DNA of 64,000 bases from Selaginella moellendorffii (taxonomy: Eukaryota > Streptophyta > Lycopodiopsida > Selaginellales > Selaginellaceae). Position numbers and translations under genes: made by a program. The stretch's first letter is position 1, and each line of letters starts with the position of its first letter. This document shows, piece after piece, positions 12,222 through 22,577 of the stretch. The stretch is from assembly GCF_000143415.4 (NCBI RefSeq), contig NW_003314328.1, forward strand, positions 709,889-773,888, read 5' to 3'. The notes under the pieces were generated by a model. The model worked only from the letters and a program-made list of their open reading frames with translations, did no database searches and was not told where the DNA came from.

Positions 12222-12600
12222 AGTTTGTCGGGAATGCAGGCGAGTGATTGGGAAAGGCGAGCAAGTCGTGGTGCGCGAGGGCCGAAAGCTGCGGTAAAAA
12301 TCAGTGACAAGTTATATATCTCCTCTCCAATGTGCCGCAACTTGGCATTTGCCAGATTCACACTCCACAAGGGGTGCTTCAAGGGAGCCGACCCTCGATC
12401 CCAGTCCAACTCGTCTCTCACGGAGGGGAGATTCCCGGAGCAAAGCTTCCAAGCTCAAGCCCCTGCTCACAAAGGCCGCGGCAAATGGAGCGTGAGCGAG
12501 TATGGATACAAGGACGGGGACTCTTCCGGAGGAGCAGGAGGAGCGGCAAAGTTTTGAGGTTCCTCCAAATCCCTGGGGGGCATTGGAGCCCTCAAGGAGG
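12222..12600 (+). other. Better copy of repeated module, hypothetical ORF 12225-12557
   Basis: A 110-codon frame (12225-12557) has basic and Gly/Ser-rich composition, ending GYKDGDSSGGAGGAAKF. I do not recognise it. It is the less decayed copy of the segment at 8786-9000, where the frame is broken. That argues against strong coding constraint, or the first copy may simply be dead like its neighbours. A possible intron (GTGCGCGAG to TTTGCCAG) lies within it. It could instead be the 3' flank of the O-methyltransferase or of TIM21, which converge here. Confidence 0.3.
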
Positions 12601-12746
12601 AGGATACCACTACCACCACCAGGCAATAGAGAGCTCCCTTAAAGAACCATTGATCATTCATCACTGTAGCTGAGATAATATAAGAACAGGAAAAGGAAAA
12701 GCAAAACTGTCCCGCGGTACCTTGCTTTACAGAAACCATGGCTTTG

Positions 12747-13851
12747 TTACAAAGCAGGGACGTATGACTCGAGCATTATGCGCGCCGGCGTGGGAGCAAA
12801 CACGTCCACGATCAGGTACGTGAACTTCCAGGTCCGGTCCAGCTTGTCTTTGAACATCTCGGTGTAGACTTTGCCAGAGCCCTGAGGACCCCGGATGAAG
12901 AACATGATCTGCAACAAACACGATTAGCCTGTTGTGTATCCCGATTTGAACCAGTAAGTAATGTACCTCAATTCTCTCGACACCATCCTCGTCTTTCCAC
13001 ACTCTGTTGCTGATCCGTTGCCTCGCTGCTCTGTGGCGGCTTTCTTGCCCATAGCCAGTTACAGGCGTCCCTATGCGCAGCGTGACCTGATAGTCCACCC
13101 AAGGTTGTGTGAGAACTCTGTTAAAACGGCACACAAAAGAGAAGAAAATCTCACCTGACTGTCGTGTTGGACCCTGTCCAGGGCTTTGCCAAAGATTTTG
13201 TACCTATCAGTGACAGTCAGTGACAAGGAAGATAAGAGGGAAAAACGTTTTCAAACGAAAAAAGAAAAGCTTACTCCTTGGGTTGGAAAACAAGCTCCTT
13301 GAACACTGCATAAGCAGCAGCAGCAGCCACAGCCAGCCCAGCGAGGATGATGAGACCGTAGGATGCCCCCTCCGCAACCGTGACAGGCCTCTCCGGGATT
13401 TTATCGGTGATCGAGTCGAAAGGGTCTTCTTCTTGAGTAGAAATCCCTTTATCTTGTGTCTGCTAACAAAGAACAAAAAAAAAAATGGATAGCTCATGAT
13501 GGTCAGTGGCGACCGCGAGATTTTTATTTTTACCTGCTGCTGAGTTGCGTAAGATGCCACCGGCGTCAAATGCGCAGACATTCGATAGGCCGAGCGGCTA
13601 GTTGGATAAGCAAGGAGCTCCCGAGAGCTGCTGGACGGGCAAAAACTATGTAGAGAGCGTGATCCTGGATAGAAAAAACCATGACTAAGATCGAAAGAGA
13701 AGAATATGACTCACCATGGATTTCTGGAGCACTCCGGGCTCCGTTAATAGCACGCACGGTCTGGAGCTGCAAATTCCGGCGATGAGAAAGAATGGAAGAT
13801 CCATTACCACCATACCTTGCGCAAGATGGGTCGAAACGACCGCCATGACAT
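12747..13851 (-). CDS. TIM21: TIM21, mitochondrial inner-membrane translocase subunit
   Basis: Seven exons on the minus strand (13816-13851, 13715-13766, 13534-13664, 13275-13459, 13155-13203, 12967-13086, 12747-12908) join in phase to 244 residues. Residues 1-73 form an Arg/Ser-rich presequence without acidic clusters, typical of a mitochondrial matrix-targeting signal. A hydrophobic segment at about 107-127 fits the single inner-membrane span. The rest is the TIM21 intermembrane-space domain with the hallmark [28 protein letters not shown] and [11 protein letters not shown] stretches. TIM21 helps the TIM23 complex sort proteins into the inner membrane. Introns are 49-74 bp. The start codon lies only 64 bp from the stop of the next gene upstream on the same strand. 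A dead 3' fragment lies at 9040-9178. Confidence 0.93.
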
Positions 13852-13915
13852 AGCGCTGCCCTTGGACCCTAGAAAGCCCTATACCGAAGGGAAAAACAAA
13901 ATAACGTTACCTCTT

Positions 13916-15095
13916 TTATCGTTGCATTTTGGGAAGCCTGATCGATCGTTTGGAGCCTGGAAAGATCTGCGAGGCGATTCTGGATTGAGGCACCGCTACC
14001 TCTGGCTCCGGTCCCGATGCTGTGCTTGTTTTCATGGGATTGATGTTGGTTGTCACTCCGCCAACCGGGACCGGGGCGAGGATGTTTTGGATGTTTTGGC
14101 AATGCTTGAGCGCTGTCCATCTCTCCTCGAGCTTCTTCCCGCAATCTTTCATGTCGTTGATCGTCGGGGGATTGTTCTTGACCTGGAACCGTTCTGTGAG
14201 AACGGGAAAAAGTCCATCGATGGATCGATCTTACGCTGGAGTAAACGTCTGTTGAATCCTCGAGATAGCTCCTCAAGCATTCCACATCCTCTAGAAGCGC
14301 GTCCTAGAGATAGATCGATTCGAGTTAGCATAAAAGTCTCCAAGAAAAAACAGAAGATCGGTTTCTTACATGCTCCGCGGCGAATGCGTGGCGGAGGCGA
14401 TCGTTGATGGCGTCGATCCCTGAGACATTCAAATGCGGCGCCATCTTCCTCACGATCAGCGATGGATCCATTGCGGCCTTCCTGAGAACTGGATGATCGT
14501 CGCCGCGGGAGAAGATTTCACTTCGTCGAGGGGGAAACAGCGAGGGGTTGCCTTTCTTCTGCTTCTCCTGGATCGCATTCTTGCTCATCACGTAATCCAG
14601 CGTGCTCTTGCACCGGCCGTGAAGCGATAGGGGATTCTTGGCGGATTTCCTGGGAGAAACCTGGTGATCGGCCTTGGCGGCAACAGGAGGAGACGAGCAA
14701 GAAGGGCCAGATCCCTGATCTACCGCCTGGGATCGAGAAGGAGAAAGATCGCCAAGCCCTAACGCCAGAGATTGCGACTGCTGCGCTTGCGCCTCGCAAG
14801 AATCGGTGGCCTGGATGTGCTCCACCAGGATCTTGATCTCCTTCTCCAGCATTTGCCTGGCAGGGGTATCCAAAATCTTGTGCGACGCGACCTGGCGTTG
14901 CATGTCCTCGTCCACAAACTGGAGAATCTCCTCGTAGGCCACCGCTTCCCGAAAGAGCACCTCATTCTCCTCGATCACAGCCGCGCCAATGCTCTTGCGC
15001 ACAACATCGCGCTCCCCTGGATTGAGCAGCGCCGCAGTCTCGTTCCAGAGCAAGGATCGAACGCGGCGAAACGGCAAGCGACGAGGATCTTCCAT
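13916..15095 (-). CDS. CCDC24-like coiled-coil protein
   Basis: Exons 14370-15095, 14235-14303 and 13916-14182 join in phase to 353 residues. The N-terminal block (SLLWNETAALLNPGERDVVRKSIG) and a later block around HLNVSGIDAINDRLRHAF followed by LLEDVECLRSYLED resemble the two conserved regions of the animal coiled-coil domain-containing protein 24 family. Predicted helices cover about residues 30-100 and 215-310; the linker is Ser/Pro-rich. No catalytic motif is seen. The function of CCDC24 is poorly known. I chose ATG 15095 because it starts a basic, conserved-looking N-terminus; an in-frame upstream ATG at 15125 would add ten residues. Assignment rests on remembered family resemblance. Confidence 0.65.
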
Positions 15096-15189
15096 GCTAG
15101 CCAGAAACGAGGGGAAAACAAACAATGCTTAGGTTTGAAAAAAATGCCTTGGTTGGGAAAAGATAGGGCGGGAATAGAGCAAATGATTG

Positions 15190-15262
15190 CGCCGCCCGTG
15201 GGGCTCGAACCCACGACCACAAGGTTAAGAGCCTTGCGCTCTACCGACTGAGCTAGGGCGGC
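15190..15262 (-). tRNA. tRNA-Lys (anticodon CTT)
   Basis: The minus strand folds into a standard cloverleaf: acceptor GCCGCCC/GGGCGGC, D-arm GCTC...GAGC, anticodon stem CAAGG/CCTTG with loop CTCTTAA, and T-arm GTGGG TTCGAGC CCCAC. The discriminator base is G. The anticodon CTT reads AAG. No intron is present and A/B-box promoter sequences (TAGCTCAGTCGG, GGTTCGAGCC) are intact. It lies between the CCDC24-like and CtpA genes. Confidence 0.97.
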
Positions 15263-15312
15263 AAGCTTGTGCTCATGGTAATGGTTTCCTTCATATAAAC
15301 GAAAGACAGCAT

Positions 15313-17477
15313 TTACTTTTTAAAGAGAGACGACAATGGAATGCGGCATTCCTGAGAACCTGAGCCTTGGAGGCACTTGCAAAAGCTTTCGCCGTCTCGA
15401 GGAATAGCCTCTGGCAATGGACGATCTGGAGAAACACCAACCTACGTATGAAAGAGAAAGAATCACGTAAACTTCGCAAAAACTGTAAGAAACTTACCTT
15501 GTCAATGTCAATCTTGTCCGGCGTCTGGTATCGAGCAGTAGTAACAACAAGCCCAGAGCCATCTGATAGTTCAAACACAGACTGGATTTTCCTGGCAAAG
15601 AGAAAGGCGAGAGTTGGAAAACAACTATAAATGAAATCCATGCCTTCGTACCCCTTGCCAAACGTAGGCTCGCCGAGAACAGTAGCTCGATCGTTGTCTT
15701 TGAATGCTCCAGCGAGAATCTCACTCGCACTGGCAGTTCCTTTGTTCACCTGAGAGAAAGAAGAAGTTGAGAACTCAGAAAGATCTTCGTTTTTATACCA
15801 GTAGAGCCAGAGGTTCTGAAGGAGCTATGGCACTACCACCGTCCGCCTCGTAAATGTCTCGTATCCCTCTGTTGTCAGCGATGTACACGATAACTCCCTT
15901 GTCCAACCTAGAAAAACGTTTGGTTTCTACGCAAAGAAGGATTACTGCAAGAAACTTTACCACATTTTTGCAATGTCGATCACGGCAGGGAAGTATCCAC
16001 CGCTGGAATAAAAAACCCGCTGTGAAAACAAAGATAAGTGAAATGCATACCCGTTGTTTCGGATGTCAAGCACGTAACCAGACGCACCGCTTTTGTGCAG
16101 TGCCTCCAGCGCCTGCTGTACAGCACCTACAAGCGATGCGTTAAAATTACAAACAGGATTGGGAGAATCACTTACGAACTGAGTTCTTGTTAAATGTTGA
16201 TAGGCGGATGTATCCCAGCTTTTGATAGGAACTGACTTCGCAGAGCTTCCACGTCACGGGATTGACGACGATTTTTTCTCTTCTGAACGACAAACCATGT
16301 CAAGCATCAAGAACTCAAGTCAAAACACGTACGTCAATGTCATCGTGTTCTCCATTCTGCTTTCTCTGTTGAGCACAGTCAGTATGACGGATGAGTTCTC
16401 CGGACCCCTGCACCCATAGCCGGTGTCTCACTGAAAGCAAAAGATAAACAAGACAAACTTACTGGAGTTTTTTAGCAGCATCGTAAAGGCTCAAGCCTCC
16501 AACCTTCTCTCCATCGATCTCTAAAATAACATCTCCAGGCTGAATGCCTGCTCGAGCAGCAGGACCTCCGGCCACGGGCGTCACAACTACAAGTTCGTCT
16601 GGCAAGCCGCTCGAGTTAGCGTCAAATCCAACTTCCAAGCCCACTCCCGTCAAAGCACCCGTAGTGCCAGACTGCCTACACAGCAAGAGCTCGGGAGTCA
16701 GGAGATGATCATCAGCGCTGCAACTTTTTAGCAACAAAAACAAGCTGCTCACCACCAGGCTCTTAAACTTTTCTGGCTCCAAAAACCTCGTAAAGGGATC
16801 GTCCAAAGTTGCAAGCATCTTGCGAATAGCACCATCTAATCGGAACAAGCCAAGAAAGTCAGTAGATGAGAGAATCCAGAAGCAAAATACTCACACGTTT
16901 CTTCTCTGGTATTCATGGGCTCGTTCCGAAGCACATTTTCGCGATATCTAAACCAGCTTTGTCCGTTGAAGCTCTTGTCAACGTAAGCCCGATCGATCGT
17001 TCTCCATGCTTCCAAGAACAGTAAATTCTCCTCCGTAAGAGCCCCTAGGAAATACCGAGAGAAAAATCAATCCAAAAACCATAGAAAAGAAGAACTTTTC
17101 AAGGGAAAAACACTCACAGGCAGAGAGATTGTTTGGTGCCGAAGCGATCAACGCAATGCTCAAGGCAGAAGTTACTAAGAACAGCAGCCACTGTCTCCTT
17201 CTCAGCCTATCGATGTGATACGTAACAATCTCGAAACTTAGCAGCTTTCGTCCCCATACACAAGCTCGAGAAGCTGCTTCTTCGGAAAAAACCTTTATAA
17301 TTCTCAGCCTCTCACGGTTCCTCAAGCTAATCTTCTGTCCCCTTGCGAAGATTGCCCCCTGCAAGACCAAAGAACACGCAATGCGGCGAGATTTCTAACT
17401 GCATCTTTGCCTACCTTGCAGATTTGGAGCCGAGCGCCCGGCCCGGCGGAAGGCGCCTGCCATATCCCGGTTGCCAT
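15313..17477 (-). CDS. CTPA: Carboxyl-terminal processing protease, chloroplast lumen
   Basis: Thirteen minus-strand exons (17415-17477, 17118-17358, 16895-17044, 16753-16835, 16463-16671, 16333-16407, 16176-16282, 16051-16126, 15961-16002, 15799-15907, 15652-15749, 15498-15591, 15313-15441) join in phase to 491 residues. The enzyme is an S41 serine protease that removes the C-terminal extension of photosystem II D1. Residues 1-100 form a bipartite transit peptide: an Arg-rich stromal part, then RLRRRQW before a hydrophobic stretch ending in an ASA-type site, which suggests lumen targeting. The family block [17 protein letters not shown] follows, then a PDZ domain at about 185-265 ([21 protein letters not shown]). 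Catalytic Ser lies in NKGTASASE and the Lys in FGKGKIQ, with the residues of the Ser/Lys dyad split over adjacent exons. It is complete and probably functional. Confidence 0.96.
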
Positions 17478-17585
17478 AGCCGGGAGGAGCCCTAAAATTG
17501 TGGGCAAAAAAATTGAATTTTTGTGGGCAGAGTTTAGGGTTTTTGGGTTTAGGGCTTGTGGAGGAGAAGAGAAGAAGAGGCGGCA
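17478..17585. promoter_or_regulatory. 108-bp head-to-head promoter of CTPA and RPB5
   Basis: The start codons of the two genes face outward only 108 bp apart, so both 5' UTRs and core promoters must fit here. The strand toward RPB5 carries TTTAGGGTTTTTGGGTTTAGGG, a doubled TTTAGGG-type (telo-box-like) motif common near plant housekeeping and translation or transcription genes. No TATA box is evident. The motif is seen in sequence; shared regulation is inference. Confidence 0.6.
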
Positions 17586-18334
17586 ATGGCGCAGCTGGAT
17601 GACAGCACGAATCGGCTCTACAGGATCCGGCGGACGATCATGCAGATGCTGCGCGACAGGGACTACCTGGTGGCCGATTACGAGGTATCGCTCACCAAGG
17701 AGCAATTCAGGGACAAATTTGGGGACGAGCCCAAGCGCGACGATCTTGTCATCAGCAAGGCCAAGCGCTCAGACCAGTCGGACCAGATCTTCGTCTTCTT
17801 CCCGGAGGAGCCCAAGGTGGGGGTGAAGACGATCAAGACGTACGCCGAGCGCATGAAATCGGAGCTCGTGTTTCGCGCGATCATGGTCGTCCAGACGAGT
17901 CTCACGCCATTTGCAAAGCAGTGCCTGTCGGAGATGGCTCCAAAGTACCAGATCGAGGTGTTCCAGGTTCTTCCCGGATAGAGTGTTCTTCCTGGATAAG
18001 TTTTCTTCTCTAATCTTTCTTCGTTCTTCCAGGAAGCGGAGCTACTGGTGAACATCAAAGAGCACACTTTAGTGCCCGAGCACCAGGTTCTCTCTGCGGA
18101 AGAGAAGAAAACTCTGCTCGAGCGTTACACTGTCAAGGAAAGCCAGGTAACTCATACTCGCTCTCGTTGCTCGCCTTGATCAATTAACCATTCTTTTGCT
18201 CGTGACAGCTTCCTCGTATGCAGGATCGCGATCCAGTGGCTCGATACTACGGTCTCAAGCACGGCCAAGTCGTGAAGATCATCCGGCCGAGTGAGACTGC
18301 CGGACGATACGTGACTTATCGCTACGTTGTTTGA
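17586..18334 (+). CDS. NRPB5: RNA polymerase subunit RPB5/RPABC1
   Basis: Exons 17586-17966, 18033-18146 and 18209-18334 give 206 residues, the usual length of the common subunit 5 shared by nuclear RNA polymerases I, II and III. The N-terminal jaw domain ([20 protein letters not shown]) is followed by the assembly domain ([21 protein letters not shown]). The C-terminal fold has the conserved [38 protein letters not shown] signature, here listed in part only as landmarks. Both introns are phase 0 and 62-66 bp. It is intact and shares a 108-bp upstream region with CTPA. Confidence 0.96.
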
Positions 18335-18490
18335 AGCAAGAGTAAGAGTGGTCTGGTCTTTTAACATTGATGGCCTTCTGCTGTGCTAGAAACAAAGGAG
18401 TATAGAATGAGAGAAGCTACGAACTAAGAAAGCTAGGGTCATCGAAAGGATCCATGTACTTTGGGAACGATCGCTCGCTTCACACAGCGC

Positions 18491-18977
18491 CTAAGTCGCC
18501 GATTTCTTGGCGAAATGTGGGCTGAGGAGTCCTGGGATTTCGGTCATGTCGATCCGATCCTTGCAGCTCAGGAACTGCTTGAGCTTCTCGTCGGGTAGGA
18601 TGTTCCTCTTCTTCTCTGGGTCCTGTAGAAAAAAACATTCGATCATTGATACCGAAAAAGCTATGAAAAATCTTCCATTTATCTGAGAAGAAGAAAAGAG
18701 AAAGAGAGGACCATACCTGGAGATTGTGGCTTTTAATGTAGACCCACATCTGCTTCATCGCATCGATCCTCGACATTTCCTGGAGCCCGAAGAACTTCCT
18801 CCCAGCGGCGGAGATTGGCACCACCAAGTTCAAGCCCCCGGCGGCCTTGCGCCCCTCGCCGCCCGCCGCCGCCGCCGCTGCTGCCGTTCCTGTCCCGGCC
18901 TTCTTGGCCGCCGCCGGCGCCGCCGCCCTGGCGAGCTTCACTGCCTTGGATGCCGCCGAACCAGACGCGGACGCCAT
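18491..18977 (-). CDS. SWIB/MDM2-domain protein
   Basis: Two exons (18717-18977, 18491-18622) give 130 residues. A long Ala/Lys-rich N-terminus (residues 1-47) precedes a single SWIB domain at about 50-127, with KKNLVVP-like NLVVPISAAGRKFFG, MWVYIKSHNLQ, DPEKKRNILPDEKLK and the closing MTEIPGLLSPHF. In plants, small stand-alone SWIB proteins are either subunits of SWI/SNF-type chromatin remodellers or are sent to plastids and mitochondria to bind nucleoids. The Ala-rich, acid-poor leader allows an organelle target but does not prove it. ATG 18977 was taken as start; an in-frame ATG at 18992 adds five residues. Confidence 0.92.
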
Positions 18978-19163
18978 AGCCACGAAGAACACAAGACACG
19001 CAAAACCCCAAAACCCTGAAACGCTGTGCTAAGCGCGGAAGCTGGCTATCAATGCACTAAGTAAATATGACATATCGCCTGCCGTACATTTCTCCCGGCT
19101 TTCGGCCAGGGGCCCATTACCATTCCGGACAGCCTTGGAATAATGCTAGCATCTTTTTGAAAT

Positions 19164-20542
19164 TCAAAAATTTAGCGCGGCGATGGCGCGGAAGAGCTTG
19201 CTGGTGAGCTCCTCGCCTAGAATCGCGTTTAGGGCTCGATTCACCATGATCGATGGCGGCTTCCCCACCAGCGTCGCGCGCGGTAGCCATTCCATGAGCT
19301 CCGGGGCGAAGGCTCGGTAAGGAAGCCAGGAAGAGTACCAGCTTGGGACGATCGCGTGGCGTTTCCTCGAGATGCTGGCGTCCACCACGGCCTTGGCGGC
19401 GTCCCCGCTTGGTATCATCGGCCACCACCATGGTATGTGCCCCTGGAGAACGTTAGTTTCGAGAGAAAAACAATGAAACGAAGAAGTTCTTGGCGTGATT
19501 GGATTTGTACCTCTGCGTGGGCTGTCATCTCCGATGCTACGAAGCCCGGCATTACGATTGTGATGTCGATCAATCGACCGATTGGTTCAGTGCGAAGGGT
19601 GTCGAAGAACTGGACCAAGGCAGCCTTCGCGGCCTGGAAAGGAAAAGCTTACATAGTTTTAGGCGACGATTAAAATGTCAAGGAAAAATGGAAGTTTTCA
19701 TACGTTGTATGGAGCCTGGCGAGGATATGGACAATAGGCTGCGACTGATGCTACCACTACCAGCTGACCTTTGGCTCGCGCGAGATGTTCCAATGCATAC
19801 TTTGTGGTGAGCACGGCCCCCAGGAAATCGACGTCCTGAAATGTGATCACGTTAATCAAGGAGAAAAAGTATCATAGAAGAAAAACAAAAATCGATTTTT
19901 AATACCATTGTTCGTCGAAAGCTGCCAGTAGTTTCATAATCCTCAAAAAGTCCGCTCTCGGCCATGGCAGCATTGTTGACGAGAACATTAACTTCAATGC
20001 AGTAAAAAGTTAGCAAAGGAACTTGAGTAGAAAACATCGACAAAGCAGAAGAATCTAACAAAAAATGGAAGAAAGAAATACCTCGACCAAATCTAGAAAC
20101 TGTGAACTCCACGATGCGTCGGCAATCGGATTCCTTTGTGAGATCAGCTGGACACACGGCTGCGTCCATAGCTCCAGCCTCCAAGCACGCTTCCGCCACT
20201 TCTCTTAGTTTGTTCTCTCTTCGTGCCACCAGCACCAGCCTTGCACCATATCTTGCGTACTCCAAAGCTATGAACTGCAAGCCCAATCACAGGGAGAAAG
20301 AAGTTAGCTTCAATCCGAGAAAAAAAAAAAAAAACAAAACTTACGCTGCCGATTCCTGACGAAGCCCCCGTAACAATCACCACATTGCCTCTAATCGTCT
20401 TGGAGCTCGTGAAAGCACTGCGGATCTTACGAAACCCCAGCATGCAAGGCACCACCAACGGAAATATCACAAGCAAAAACGCAGCCGCGATCCAGCCGAG
20501 GAACCACCTTACCGCGGCCTTGACACCAAAGTCTATGTCCAT
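19164..20542 (-). CDS. Short-chain dehydrogenase/reductase, membrane anchored
   Basis: Six exons (20345-20542, 20082-20274, 19906-19991, 19704-19835, 19511-19633, 19164-19442) join in phase to 336 residues. An N-terminal membrane anchor lies at about residues 12-35. The Rossmann cofactor motif TGASSGIG is at 58-65 and NNAA follows. The catalytic Ser is in VVVASVAAY, with the YNAAK Tyr/Lys pair split across an exon boundary. A hydrophobic C-terminal region follows. The order and anchor resemble 11-beta-hydroxysteroid dehydrogenase-like and 3-ketosphinganine-reductase-like SDRs, both of which face the ER membrane. Which substrate is used cannot be decided. Intron lengths range from about 68 to 86 bp. 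Intact. Confidence 0.9.
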
Positions 20543-20621
20543 CCTCGGAGCGAAAGGAAGACTCTCCCTTCTCAAGCACATATAGTCTCTTTTTCACGCA
20601 TGCAAACATGCATGGCCGGCT

Positions 20622-22484
20622 TTAGCTCCCTATAGATCCTGCGAGACCTTTATCGGCATAGCTACATTCGTTCTTCCTCCTTCTCGACTTTGGGCTCAAG
20701 CTTCTTTCTTTCAGCTTCTTTCGCATGGCTCTCGAGTACTTGCTCGTAGCGGAGTAAATGTTGGCCAGCGTCAGGTAAGATGCTGCATTCTCCGGCTCCA
20801 GCTCCATGAGCTCGTTCGCTGCTCGGGTACCGCAGTTGGGATCTCTGTGAACTCTACAAGCCGCGAGAAGGGCCGCGTAAGTGACCGAGTCGGCACGGAA
20901 AGGCATCCGCTTGACGAGCTCTTCCGCAACACCCAGCAATCCCACTCGACCGAGAATGTCTACCATGGAGCAGTAGTGCTCCACTCCGGGCGAGAGATCG
21001 TGATCTTCCTTCATCGAGTTGAACTGCTTCCACGATTCCTCCAAGAGCCCGAGGTGGCTGCAAGCGTTGAGGATGCTCATGAAAGAGATCTCGTCGCGAC
21101 GAACACCCTCCAGATCCATGCTTCGAAACACGTCCACCGCCCCGGTGTTGTAGCCCGCGTGAGCGTAAACTCCGATCATGGCACTCCACGACTTTACGTT
21201 CTGCTCCGGCATCATCTCAAACAAGTTCTTGGTTCTCTCAATCAGACCAAGTTCCGAGTAAGCCGAGAGCATCGCGTTCCACGAGACTAAGTTTCGTTCC
21301 GGCATCGTTTCAAAGACTTCTCTCGCTTCTCTCAAATGCCGGCTCTCGGCAAATGCAGTAAGCATTGCGGTCCAAGAGACAACGTTTCTTTCTGGCATTT
21401 TGTCAAAGAGAGTTTTAGCCTCATCCAAGAAAAAGCTCTGCGCGTACATGGTAAACATTGCTGTCCACGAGATAACGTTCTGCTCGGGCATAGAATCAAA
21501 CACCACCCTGGCCTCCTCTAGACAAGCGCGCTGCGCAAACGCGCAAACCATCAAGGTCCACGAGCCAAGATCACGCTCCTCCATAGTATCAAACAGCACC
21601 TTTGCGGATTCAACATTGCCACCCCGGGAGTAAGCCATGATCATCGTGTTCCAAGTCGTGACGTTCCTCTCGACCATTTGGTCGAAGATCGCCCGAGCCG
21701 CGTCGAGATTCCCATCCTGGACGTGTGCCTGGATCATCATGTTCCACGACACGACATCGCGATTCGCTCGCTCATCGCCCACAACCGATTCGAAGAAGGA
21801 TTTTGCCCCTTCCAGATGCCCGTGCTGGACGTAGGCCTGCAGCATCGAGTTCCAGAGAATCCCATCCTTCTCCGGCATGCTCTCGAAGACGAGCTTGGCA
21901 TGATCGATTCGCCCGGCGCGAGCGTAGGCCTGGATGATCGGTGTGCACGCCACCGCGTCCTTGTCGGGCATCTCATCGAACAGCCTCTTTGCGGACTCCA
22001 AATGCCCAGTTTGGGCAAATGCTGATATCAAAAGAGTCCACGACACAAGATCTCTTTCCGGCATCGAGTCGAAGAGCTCCTTGACGCGCTCGACGTCGCC
22101 CGCGCGAGCATACGCAGTCATCATCGCGTTCCATGACACAAGATTGAGCTCGTGCATCGAGTTGAAAACCCGCCGCGCTTCCGTCACTTGCCCGTTGTGC
22201 GCGTAAGCCGTGAAGAGGATGTTCCACGAGAAAGTGTTGGGCTGCTCGATCGCGTCGAAGACACGCCGCGCCTCCTCCAGGCTGCCGCATCGCCCATACA
22301 TTTGGACTGCCAAATTCGCCAAGTACTTATTCTTGCGGAGCTTGGGGCTGCGCTGGATGATCTCCTCGACAACAAATTTGCCTTGCGCGAGATCTCTGGA
22401 GCCGCCACACTGCCGCAACCGGGTTGCGAGCTCCTCCACCGTCTCTGTATCGATCGCAGCGATGGCCAAGGAGGAAGAACACAT
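20622..22484 (-). CDS. Pentatricopeptide repeat protein, PLS type with E motif
   Basis: An intron-free frame of 620 residues contains about a dozen or more PPR motifs of 31 or so residues, recognisable by the recurring FDSMPERDLVSW and NAMMTAYARAGD patterns. An E-type region (HYCSMVDILGRVG, LLAACRVHRDP, NAASYLTLANIYS) follows near the C-terminus. There is no DYW deaminase tail; the protein ends in a basic stretch. Such proteins bind organellar RNA and act in C-to-U editing or processing in mitochondria or chloroplasts. The frame stays open to 22682, but the ATG at 22484 was chosen because codons upstream overlap the 5' end of the divergent CWC27 gene and look non-coding. The N-terminus is not a strong transit peptide. 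Confidence 0.92.
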   Translation of the reverse strand: MCSSSLAIAAIDTETVEELATRLRQCGGSRDLAQGKFVVEEIIQRSPKLRKNKYLANLAVQMYGRCGSLEEARRVFDAIEQPNTFSWNILFTAYAHNGQVTEARRVFNSMHELNLVSWNAMMTAYARAGDVERVKELFDSMPERDLVSWTLLISAFAQTGHLESAKRLFDEMPDKDAVACTPIIQAYARAGRIDHAKLVFESMPEKDGILWNSMLQAYVQHGHLEGAKSFFESVVGDERANRDVVSWNMMIQAHVQDGNLDAARAIFDQMVERNVTTWNTMIMAYSRGGNVESAKVLFDTMEERDLGSWTLMVCAFAQRACLEEARVVFDSMPEQNVISWTAMFTMYAQSFFLDEAKTLFDKMPERNVVSWTAMLTAFAESRHLREAREVFETMPERNLVSWNAMLSAYSELGLIERTKNLFEMMPEQNVKSWSAMIGVYAHAGYNTGAVDVFRSMDLEGVRRDEISFMSILNACSHLGLLEESWKQFNSMKEDHDLSPGVEHYCSMVDILGRVGLLGVAEELVKRMPFRADSVTYAALLAACRVHRDPNCGTRAANELMELEPENAASYLTLANIYSATSKYSRAMRKKLKERSLSPKSRRRKNECSYADKGLAGSIGS

Positions 22485-22577
22485 CACATAAAAATGCTTG
22501 CATTGTTTGATTAAAGGGCTATAAAGCAGCTCATCTTTCCAATTTAGGGTTCTTGGTTTTAGGGCGAAGGAGCGGGA
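22485..22577. promoter_or_regulatory. 93-bp head-to-head promoter of PPR and CWC27
   Basis: The two start codons are separated by 93 bp. The strand toward CWC27 holds TTTAGGGTTCTTGGTTTTAGGG, again a doubled TTTAGGG-like motif, as in the RPB5 promoter. No TATA box is seen in the short space. Confidence 0.55.

Noticed and set aside
15854-16144. Plus-strand frames across the CtpA region
   Set aside because: The thirteen minus-strand exons account for this DNA with correct phases and catalytic motifs.
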